From RYN-433 sp036558265 (GTDB lineage Bacteria; Planctomycetota; Phycisphaerae; Tepidisphaerales; Tepidisphaeraceae): DNA of 11,781 bases. The stretch lies in the NCBI GenBank assembly GCA_036558265.1, contig DATBFY010000229.1, positions 1 to 11,781 on the forward strand, read 5' to 3'. Below are positions 6,480-11,781 of this stretch, in pieces. Position numbers and translations under genes: made by a program. Every line of letters begins with the position of its first letter. The first letter of the stretch is position 1. The notes beneath the pieces are model-generated. The model was not told the origin of the DNA. It saw only the letters and a list, made by a program, of their open reading frames with translations, and made no database searches.

Positions 6480-6652
6480 GTGCCCCGAACGACGTGGCCT
6501 CGCGGCGACATCAATCGCCAATGCGTGGATCGCGTAGGCCTGCGACACCTCAACCGGACATCGCTCGAGGCCATGATGCAGGTGCGGATGGCATTCAAAC
6601 GATCGCAAGGATTGAGAGTGCGAGCGTCCGCGCGAACGAAGCGATCGTGTAA
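6480..6652 (+). pseudogene. Small coupled ORF, probably a frameshifted DNA-binding/antitoxin-like protein
   Basis: The GTG at 6480 has a strong GGAGG seven bases upstream, overlapping the XRE stop, so translation is likely. As it stands the frame runs 70 codons to 6692 and its end (RVRASARTKRSCNHCY) looks unnatural. If the frame shifts at about 6617-6620, the text reads LNRTSLEAMMQVRMAFKRSQGLR followed by SASVRANEAIV and a stop TAA at 6650-6652. This looks like the strand-helix-turn of a ribbon-helix-helix type protein. I infer a small indel (for example loss of one GTGA unit) in a once-intact partner of the XRE gene. The family is a guess; a genuine 70-residue protein is the alternative. The 70-codon version overlaps the 3' end of the opposing gene by 34 bases. 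Confidence 0.45.
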
Positions 6653-6658
6653 TCATTG

Positions 6659-7192
6659 CTATTCGCCCGGCTCCGTCGTCGGCAGGTTGTAGCCCCGTTC
6701 CGTCGCGTATGCCGCCACGTCCCCGCACTGACGCCAACCCTGCTTTAACACCAGTCGTCCACCGGCATCCGGCTCGATGAAGAGAGCGGATAGCATCATG
6801 CTGCACTCGGGCAACCCGTGGGCGGCGTTCTTCGTCGCGATGTAGTTCGCGACGTCCTCGAGCATCAGGCGGGCCAGTCGCGGGTCCTGCTTCGCCCAGA
6901 CGCACGCCTTCGCGTACCAGCCCCGACACATCAAATGCGTGTTGTTCGAGCTCGGCAGCGGGAACGTGGCGCAGGCATGCCATGCCGGGCAGAGCACCTC
7001 GGGACCTGCGGCCAGAGCCAGCAGCTGCGAGCGCTGTGGCTCGGGCATGCGTTCGTAAACCAGCGGGAGTCCCAGGTATCGGTAGCGGAGGTCACCCGTG
7101 TCCAGCCGGATCTCCGCCGAGGTGAGCAGACCGCGGCGATCGTAGGCGGCCACCGCGACGAGCAAGGCACCGAGGACGACTAACGTTCCCAA
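6659..7192 (-). CDS. Hypothetical, possibly exported six-cysteine protein
   Basis: A 177-residue protein if started at the TTG at 7192. The N-terminus is a hydrophobic stretch (TLVVLGALLVAVAA, 3-16), either a signal peptide or a membrane anchor. The rest is soluble-looking, with six cysteines at 68, 74, 89, 97, 130 and 156, which would suit an extracytoplasmic disulfide-bonded domain. The segment DTGDLRYRYLGLPLVYERMPEPQRSQLLALA is like lineage-specific exported hypotheticals I associate with planctomycetes. The frame is open upstream of the TTG and reads ...RRCSLLRPTLGTLVV, which would give a better positively charged signal N-region. The true start may therefore be further upstream at a non-standard codon. 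No function is apparent. Confidence 0.75.
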   Translation of the reverse strand: MGTLVVLGALLVAVAAYDRRGLLTSAEIRLDTGDLRYRYLGLPLVYERMPEPQRSQLLALAAGPEVLCPAWHACATFPLPSSNNTHLMCRGWYAKACVWAKQDPRLARLMLEDVANYIATKNAAHGLPECSMMLSALFIEPDAGGRLVLKQGWRQCGDVAAYATERGYNLPTTEPGE

Positions 7193-7281
7193 CGTCGGTC
7201 GCAGGAGTGAACACCGGCGTGGCTGCGCCGAACGGTTGCGGCGTCATGATCGGTTAGGTCACCGCGACAAACGCCGGTTGG

Positions 7282-7611
7282 CTAGCCCTCGGTCCCGAAA
7301 CAGTGCGATCCTTTGAGCACGTCGCAGATCGCTGCCAACGTCTCGACCTGGTTCGTGTCGAAGTCAAGCACGACGTGGATCACCTTGAGGCGCGTGTCAG
7401 GATCGCTCGCCGCTTCGCGGATCGTCTCCCGCCCGTAGAAGATGGCCCGCCGGTCGTCGACAAGGTCTATTCCGACCACAGCGTCGGCATCGCGGAAGTG
7501 GACGATGCCGGGCGTCTGGTCGTCCCACCGCTGCTCGACCAGCTTCATCAGGCGTTCGATCGGCGTGGCGTTGGCCCGCATGAAATCGGGTTCGTTGAAC
7601 GGGTCGGACAT
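7282..7611 (-). CDS. Hypothetical protein, 109 residues
   Basis: I do not recognise this protein. It begins MSDPFNEPDFMRANATPIERLMKLVEQRWDD, then has alternating short strands and charged turns (TPGIVHFRDADAVVGIDLVDDRRAIFYGRETIREAA). It ends with LKVIHVVLDFDTNQVETLAAICDVLKGSHCFGTEG, suggesting a small alpha/beta cytoplasmic fold. The open frame continues far upstream, but the ATG at 7611 is the sensible start because the upstream translation is Arg/Pro-rich and overlaps the cupin gene. No Shine-Dalgarno precedes the ATG. Instead, a perfect 8-bp hairpin ends one base before it, with TATGAT in its loop that could be a -10 of a near-leaderless transcript. Confidence 0.75.
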   Translation of the reverse strand: MSDPFNEPDFMRANATPIERLMKLVEQRWDDQTPGIVHFRDADAVVGIDLVDDRRAIFYGRETIREAASDPDTRLKVIHVVLDFDTNQVETLAAICDVLKGSHCFGTEG

Positions 7612-7612
7612 G

Positions 7613-7637
7613 GCGGGCCGATCATACCACGGCCCGC
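7613..7637 (-). promoter_or_regulatory. Inverted repeat abutting the start codon of the 109-residue gene
   Basis: Arms GCGGGCCG (7613-7620) and CGGCCCGC (7630-7637) are perfect inverses around a nine-base loop. On the minus strand the loop contains TATGAT, nine bases before the ATG at 7611. It could be a promoter -10 inside an operator giving a leaderless message, or an RNA hairpin blocking initiation. Confidence 0.4.
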
Positions 7638-7667
7638 GGCCGCTCTGACGATCAATCTGTTCGCCCG

Positions 7668-7991
7668 CTACGCGTAGTGGATCGCCAGCCAGATCGTCGG
7701 CCGGTCGAGATCGGTCCACTCGACGCGGTGCCGCCGGTGCGCAGGGATGTTGACGTACGAACCGGGCATCATATCGAACGGCTCGTCGCCCTCGAACCGC
7801 AGGCGAGCCGCTCCTGCAACCAGCAGCACCCACTCGTGATCCGCCTGGTCGTACCAGAACCCCGCGGCCGAGGCGTGGCCGTGCGAGACGATCCGCTCGA
7901 TGCGGACGCGGCCGGTAGTCAGGAGCGTCTGGACGAGTTCCTCGGGCACATCGGTGGGCAGGCCGTCGAATAGATTTGAAAAGTGCCGCAT
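7668..7991 (-). CDS. Cupin-domain protein
   Basis: A 107-residue single-domain cupin of a family that is widespread in bacteria. The beta-barrel core is visible as GFWYDQADHEWVLLVAGAARLRFEGDEPFDMMPGSYVNIPAHRRHRVEWTD. The first cupin motif region has D-H-E-W before the conserved G of the turn, and the second has P-G-x-x-x-x-I-P-A-x-x-x-H-R-V. These would supply H/E and H ligands for a divalent metal, although the first motif has only one histidine. The N-terminal segment NLFDGLPTDVPEELVQTLLTTGRVRIERIVSHGHAS is typical of this small family. The role is unknown; members are generally annotated only as cupins. The ATG at 7991 has no strong Shine-Dalgarno. It is 56 bases upstream of the 109-residue gene, in the same direction. 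Confidence 0.9.
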   Translation of the reverse strand: MRHFSNLFDGLPTDVPEELVQTLLTTGRVRIERIVSHGHASAAGFWYDQADHEWVLLVAGAARLRFEGDEPFDMMPGSYVNIPAHRRHRVEWTDLDRPTIWLAIHYA

Positions 7992-8683
7992 AAATCAAGG
8001 TTCCAGAAGCGTCGCCCCTGTGTCCCCCTGATAGTGTATGCGTCCGACCTCTCGCGAACGGCCCATTAGATCTCAGTCGCATTCGTCATTTCCCGTTCGG
8101 CTCTGGTTTGGATGAAGCTGTCTCGGCGACCAGCGGGGCCTGGGAATACGACTACGACCGCAGCGCCGTTCAACGCGAGGAACGGCACGGAGCCATGGTG
8201 GCGTGCCCGGGCCTGGTCGATTCGCTGCTGCAGCGCCGGCGGGTGGCCAGATGCGCAGGCGAGGGATCGGGCTCGACGCCTGCGTCGTCCGCCGGGCAAC
8301 ACGGTGCGCAGCAAGCTCGCCGCCGAGACCATCCGGACCACTTGAAAGGCACCGGCAGCGCTGGTGGCGGTGCCGGCCACCGCTCCCGTAGGTGTGGCTG
8401 ACGACGGTATTCAAGTCGAACTCGCCGTTCTGCGGCAACCAGTAGACCACGGGGTCAACCGGCCGAACCGGTTGGGTGCCTGAAGGCTCGCCCGTTGCCC
8501 GTCATCGTCCGACGCGCCGGCGCTAACCTGGTTCATCTCGCCGGCGGCGTCTGCGACCGTATCTCCGACGGCGACGCCGCCGACCGGAGTACTGGCTGGA
8601 GCATGCCGTCATCGAACGTGAACGCGTTCGCGTCGTCAACGGCACGTGGAGACGGAGGTCGATCGCGCATCGGTGATTACGTT
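7992..8683. other. Long stretch without a convincing gene
   Basis: About 690 bases lie between the cupin start and the polymerase stop. The best open frame is on the minus strand at 8066-8380 (104 residues, GTG start). Its third positions are rich in G and C and it ends ...GRRDSFIQTRAEREMTNATEI, but the middle is an Arg-rich low-complexity run. In an adjacent minus-strand frame the segment VDPVVYWLPQNGEFDLNTVVSHTYGSG (around 8380-8455) also looks protein-like. Two coding-like pieces in different frames suggest a decayed gene rather than a working one. There is a perfect 10-bp inverted repeat at 8542-8582. I see no RNA gene. Confidence 0.4.
8542..8582 (-). repeat. Inverted repeat downstream of the polymerase gene
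   Basis: Arms CGGCGGCGTC (8542-8551) and GACGCCGCCG (8573-8582) are perfect inverses with a 21-base spacer, about 100 bases past the polymerase stop. There is no T run on either side, so it is at best a rho-dependent or RNA-stabilising hairpin. Confidence 0.4.
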
Positions 8684-10855
8684 TCAGTGTTCATCCGACA
8701 GCGCACTCGGCGTCTCATTCGACGTAGAGGGCAAGCTATCGTCGGTGCGGACAGCCGGTGAGGCACTCGCCTCCGGCCTCAGCCACTCGTCCAGCGCCGC
8801 CGTACCGCCCGCCTTGTTCCAGCACTCGGGGTGCGAGACGTTCCGCTCGGCCCGAGGCCGCAACCGGGGGAAGAACTCCTCGATCACCTCGCACATCACC
8901 CGCTCGGTCAGCGCCGTCACCTCGCCCAGGTGGTCCAGGGGCGCCTCGAATACGAAGGCGTCGTGGAAGGGGATGATCAGCTTGGCCCCGTAACGGCGGT
9001 ACAGCCGGTCGAGGCGGATGCCCGCCATCTTGAACAGGTCGGCGGCCGTACCCTGGATCGGATGATTGCGCATCCAGTTTCGCTCCTGCTGGCTCGCCAC
9101 GCGGCTCCCCTCGGTGCGGTATCGCCTCAGTCCGCTCGACGTGGTCGCGAAGCCCCGCAGTATCGCGTAGTTCGCGACGTCGTCCAGCGCCTGCTTGAGC
9201 GCCGGGAACATGTCCATGAAGCGGTTGAGCAACTGCTCGGCCCTCTGTACCTCGACCGAGAGGCGCACGGACAGGCCAAAGGCCGTGAGCCCGTAGATGA
9301 TCCCCAGCGTGCAGGTCTTCATCGTCTCGCGCAGCTGGGGGTGCGTTCGCTTGAATGACGCCCCGTCCAGCAGACGATCCGCGTCGCCCAACTGGTCGGC
9401 GTAAAAGAGCTGGGCCATCCGGCTGTAGACGTCGCCGGTGTTGAACAGCTCGATCAGCCGGTCATCGCCGTAGACGGCGGCGGCGATCCCGACCTCGATC
9501 TGCGACAGGTCGACCTCGCCGATCCCGCAGCCGGGCGCCGGCACGATCAGCGGGCGCAGCGTCTTGTCCAACCCGAGCAGGTTCGGATGTTTACAGCTCT
9601 GGCGACCGCTGGCGGCGCCCAGCTGAAGGTGGTCGGCATGCACCCGTCCGTCCGCGCCATCCAGGGCGGGTAGCAGGATCGCGTCGGTCTTCAGGGATTG
9701 CACACGTCGGGCGTCGTACAGGAGCTTGACGGCCGGGTGGAGGTGTTTCAGCTCCTTCAACTTGTCCTTGCCGAACGTATAATTCCCGCCCTCACGGAAT
9801 GCCTCGAGCAGCCCCTGCGCCCCGAAAAACGCGACGAGTTGACGGTGGCTCCTGAAGTTTCCGATGCCCAGTTCCCGGAGTTTGTCCTCTAACTCGCCGA
9901 GCTTGCCGTCACACCGTCGGGCCACCGCCCGGCGTCGCTCGCCGTCGATCTTCACTCCGTGCCAGGCAATCCGCGCGTTCACGATGCACCAGGGCATCTC
10001 GATGGCGGTCAGGTGGTCCGCCAGCCCCGCGCGACCGGCCGAAAGTTGTTGCCGCAGGTAAAGCGCCGCCGCCGCCTCGGCGTCCGCCGACGCGTAATCG
10101 ACCTGCTCGCCGGTGAACGCGCCGCCCACCGGGTGGGCGAGGAACGAGCGCTGCAGACGTCCCTTGTCACCGGTGAACCGGTAAGGTACGCCGTGACGTC
10201 GGCAGACGGCGCGGAGGTCAAACCGGATGGCGCTGAGCGCCTCCGCCTCCTCACGGGCCCGCGCCTCTTCGGCCTCTGACCCGGTCTCGTTATCCGGCCC
10301 TGCCTGACGTACGCTGTCCAAGCCCAGCCGGAGCGCCTTCTCGGCAACCCACGTGTCCCAGATCGTTCGTGGCTCATCGATGCCCAGCTTCCACAGGCAG
10401 GCCAGGTCCATGGTCATGTAATGACCGACGAAGCACCAGGGCTGGCGAAGCAGTTCTCGCAGCACCGGCAGCACCTGATCACGGTGATTGTGGACGTCGA
10501 CCACGAAGCGGTAAACACGTGCGGTCTCGTCCGCAGCGTCGTGTTCGACGAAGGCCAGGGACAACAACAGCGGCACGATCGACGACCGGTCGGTCGCGGT
10601 CTTACCGTTGCGCAACGGGACAGGTGCTCGCCCATATCGGAACTCGGCGTCGAACCCGACATAGGCGATTGGACGGCACAGGGCCAGTTCCAGCATGTCG
10701 CTCGCCGACTTGGCGTCGGACACCAGGCGTACCTCATGGTGGTAAGCGTCGGGCAGCTTGGGGAGCGGCGGGGTTGGCAGTTCTTGCAACGGGCTTACAC
10801 TCGGGCGGGCCAGCCGCTCGGTCCATCCGGGTAACAAGTTGAACATCATCGTCAT
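8684..10855 (-). CDS. Family A DNA polymerase with 3'-5' exonuclease domain, no 5' nuclease
   Basis: A DNA polymerase I-type enzyme of 723 residues from the ATG at 10855, which has a GAAAGAGA stretch upstream. A GTG at 10900 would add 15 residues but has no ribosome binding site. The exonuclease domain comes first: Exo I is FDAE (D69, E71), Exo II is VGHYMTMDL (D150) and Exo III is YASAD (Y254, D258). The polymerase domain follows. Motif A is VDLSQIEVGIAA (D449), the O-helix is RETMKTCTLGIIYG (R509, K513, Y521, G522), then RNHPIQGTAADLFKMA, and motif C is FHDAFVFEAP (H631, D632). There is no N-terminal 5'-3' nuclease, as in many phage and plasmid polymerases. Motif A has G where R is usual, and motif C has A in place of the usual E of HDE. 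The C-terminal ~25 residues are Ser/Pro-rich and dispensable-looking. It is downstream of a helicase-like gene in the same direction and likely replicates a mobile element or assists repair. Confidence 0.95.
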   Translation of the reverse strand: MTMMFNLLPGWTERLARPSVSPLQELPTPPLPKLPDAYHHEVRLVSDAKSASDMLELALCRPIAYVGFDAEFRYGRAPVPLRNGKTATDRSSIVPLLLSLAFVEHDAADETARVYRFVVDVHNHRDQVLPVLRELLRQPWCFVGHYMTMDLACLWKLGIDEPRTIWDTWVAEKALRLGLDSVRQAGPDNETGSEAEEARAREEAEALSAIRFDLRAVCRRHGVPYRFTGDKGRLQRSFLAHPVGGAFTGEQVDYASADAEAAAALYLRQQLSAGRAGLADHLTAIEMPWCIVNARIAWHGVKIDGERRRAVARRCDGKLGELEDKLRELGIGNFRSHRQLVAFFGAQGLLEAFREGGNYTFGKDKLKELKHLHPAVKLLYDARRVQSLKTDAILLPALDGADGRVHADHLQLGAASGRQSCKHPNLLGLDKTLRPLIVPAPGCGIGEVDLSQIEVGIAAAVYGDDRLIELFNTGDVYSRMAQLFYADQLGDADRLLDGASFKRTHPQLRETMKTCTLGIIYGLTAFGLSVRLSVEVQRAEQLLNRFMDMFPALKQALDDVANYAILRGFATTSSGLRRYRTEGSRVASQQERNWMRNHPIQGTAADLFKMAGIRLDRLYRRYGAKLIIPFHDAFVFEAPLDHLGEVTALTERVMCEVIEEFFPRLRPRAERNVSHPECWNKAGGTAALDEWLRPEASASPAVRTDDSLPSTSNETPSALSDEH

Positions 10856-10907
10856 CGGTTCTGTCTCTTTCAAAGGCACTTGATCTGTTGGCAAGCTCAC
10901 CGAAACC

Positions 10908-10949
10908 CGACACGAGGCCTAATAGTTATCTTTATTAGGGTTCGTGTCG
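10908..10949 (-). promoter_or_regulatory. Large hairpin between helicase and polymerase genes
   Basis: Left arm CGACACGA-gg-CCTAATA (10908-10924) and right arm TATTAGG-gt-TCGTGTCG (10933-10949) pair over 17 positions with one G-U and one mismatch, around an eight-base loop. The helicase stop codon TAA (10935-10937) lies inside one arm. No T run follows on either strand, so it is not a standard intrinsic terminator. Ribosomes reaching the helicase stop would open the stem, so it could modulate read-through, message stability or polymerase expression. A DNA-level role (protein binding, replication initiation) is equally possible. Confidence 0.55.
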
Positions 10950-11781
10950 TGTCGTGGACCGCCGCGACCAGTATCGCTGTACGGTCCGTTCGCTGACGCC
11001 TATCCGGTCGGCGGTCTCGCGTTGTGTCAGACCTTCCGCCTGCGCCAAGGCCACTTGTACGGCCGTTCGAGCGGCATCCCGCTCACGACCAGTCGGTATT
11101 CCGAAATGGCGGCGGGCCTGGTCCAGGGTCGCGAACTCGGCGGCGTAGCTGACGCGAGGCTCGTTGGCCTGGAACAGAATGACCTCACGCGGCCGGGTGA
11201 ACGGCCTGACCCGGCCGACCGCCTGCAGGACGACGCCCATCTCCAGTTCGGCCAAGGCGTGGGGGGCCAGACCTGCCACGTCGTAGAAGCGATCGTCGGC
11301 GTCGACGACCTCGACGCGGCGTCGTAGCGGACGCCCGTCCATGCGGATCTTCAATTCGATCTGCAGGTCGGATGGCGTCACATCCTGCAGCACCTGATCC
11401 AACTCCTTCTCGCCGACGTAGTAGCTGGTCAAGCAATAGGCGGCGTCGAACGACTCGAAGAGGTTCGTGCCGATCATCCCGTAGTTGATCAGCGGTACGA
11501 CCCCGGCGGCGTTCAGATCGACGGCACCAAGGTCGTCCGAGGTGACGACGCGGGCATCGCGGGCGCCCCATTCGTACAGTCGGCGCTGGACCTGCTCGGC
11601 GCAGGTCGCCAGGAACGCCTTCTTAGCGATCAGCAACGGTCGCCTACCCTCCTCCAACCGACGGGCGACCAGGCCGGCGAAGAAGTCGAGCACCTGCACC
11701 GCGTTGCGGCTGAAGTGGCGACGTGCCCCGAGCCTGGACGCGATGTTGTAGAACCGCGTCTGCGGGTGGGAGAACGTGTAA
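10935..11781 (-). CDS. Superfamily 2 helicase-like protein with C-terminal helix-turn-helix (partial, N-terminus off window)
   Basis: The frame is open to the right edge of the window, giving 281 residues of the C-terminal part. The visible portion looks like the second RecA-like domain of an SF2 helicase. A motif IV-like strand RPLLIAKKAFL is followed by VVTSDDLGAVD, a motif V-like region INYGMIGTNLFESFDAAYCL, and motif VI as QAVGRVRP (Q-x-x-G-R-x-R, the arginine-finger region). The last ~35 residues contain EGLTQRETADRIGVSERTVQRYWSRR, a helix-turn-helix of the kind found in recombinases and sigma-like regulators, which is unusual as a helicase tail. SF2 helicases couple ATP hydrolysis to DNA unwinding or remodelling. 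The Walker motifs would lie outside the window. An apparent GTG start at 11699 is internal. With the polymerase just downstream it probably forms a replication unit. Confidence 0.8.
   Translation of the reverse strand, partial: YTFSHPQTRFYNIASRLGARRHFSRNAVQVLDFFAGLVARRLEEGRRPLLIAKKAFLATCAEQVQRRLYEWGARDARVVTSDDLGAVDLNAAGVVPLINYGMIGTNLFESFDAAYCLTSYYVGEKELDQVLQDVTPSDLQIELKIRMDGRPLRRRVEVVDADDRFYDVAGLAPHALAELEMGVVLQAVGRVRPFTRPREVILFQANEPRVSYAAEFATLDQARRHFGIPTGRERDAARTAVQVALAQAEGLTQRETADRIGVSERTVQRYWSRRSTTRHEP

Noticed and set aside
7612..8082. N-terminal extension of the 109-residue gene to a start at 8082
   Set aside because: The extension is Arg/Pro-rich and overlaps the cupin gene in another frame; only the part from 7611 looks like protein.
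8495..8761. 88-residue plus-strand frame
   Set aside because: No ribosome binding site or motif, and it overlaps the 3' end of the polymerase gene and a perfect inverted repeat.
1..11781. CRISPR array, insertion sequence or integrase
   Set aside because: No regularly spaced direct repeats, no transposase or tyrosine/serine recombinase motifs were seen in any frame, although the central junction looks like a possible attachment region.

Overview
The window is GC-rich DNA, probably from a planctomycete (Gemmata- or Isosphaera-like). That is an inference from the base composition, the frequent GTG/TTG starts, the loose gene spacing and the style of several small hypothetical proteins. No rRNA or phylogenetic marker is present to confirm it. 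The mixture of defence genes, a stand-alone polymerase/helicase pair, a degenerate tRNA-like element and many lineage-type hypotheticals looks like an accessory or island region rather than core chromosome.

Left block (1-3447, + strand): the last codons of a gene that is probably hsdM overlap a complete type I restriction specificity subunit, hsdS. Nine bases after hsdS comes a 265-residue protein with a PIN-nuclease-like pattern of acidic residues. After a 137-base gap follows a 332-residue protein with a C-terminal HEPN domain of the Apea-like kind (R-N-x3-H). This looks like a type I restriction-modification locus carrying two candidate nucleases. It is the best candidate in the window for an undescribed defence arrangement. 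No hsdR is visible here.

Centre (3448-6208): a 564-base gene-free stretch is full of inverted repeats, four copies of GTTAAC, a degenerate tRNA-Asn-like element and two minus-strand terminator-like hairpins. Beyond it a two-gene minus-strand operon encodes a GNAT-type acetyltransferase and a 308-residue protein I do not recognise, the latter with a textbook Shine-Dalgarno. A 395-base divergent intergenic region separates this operon from the next unit.

Right-centre (6209-8683): a small XRE-type regulator, preceded by a likely operator palindrome, is coupled to a short downstream frame that looks like a frameshifted DNA-binding or antitoxin-like protein. On the minus strand follow a six-cysteine, possibly exported hypothetical protein, a 109-residue hypothetical protein with a hairpin against its start codon, and a cupin protein. 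About 690 bases then hold no convincing gene.

Right block (8684-11781, - strand): a family A DNA polymerase with a 3'-5' exonuclease domain but no 5' nuclease lies downstream of the C-terminal part of a superfamily 2 helicase-like protein that ends in a helix-turn-helix. The two genes are separated by a large hairpin that includes the helicase stop codon. This pair resembles the replication module of a phage, plasmid or integrated element. The helicase gene continues off the right edge.
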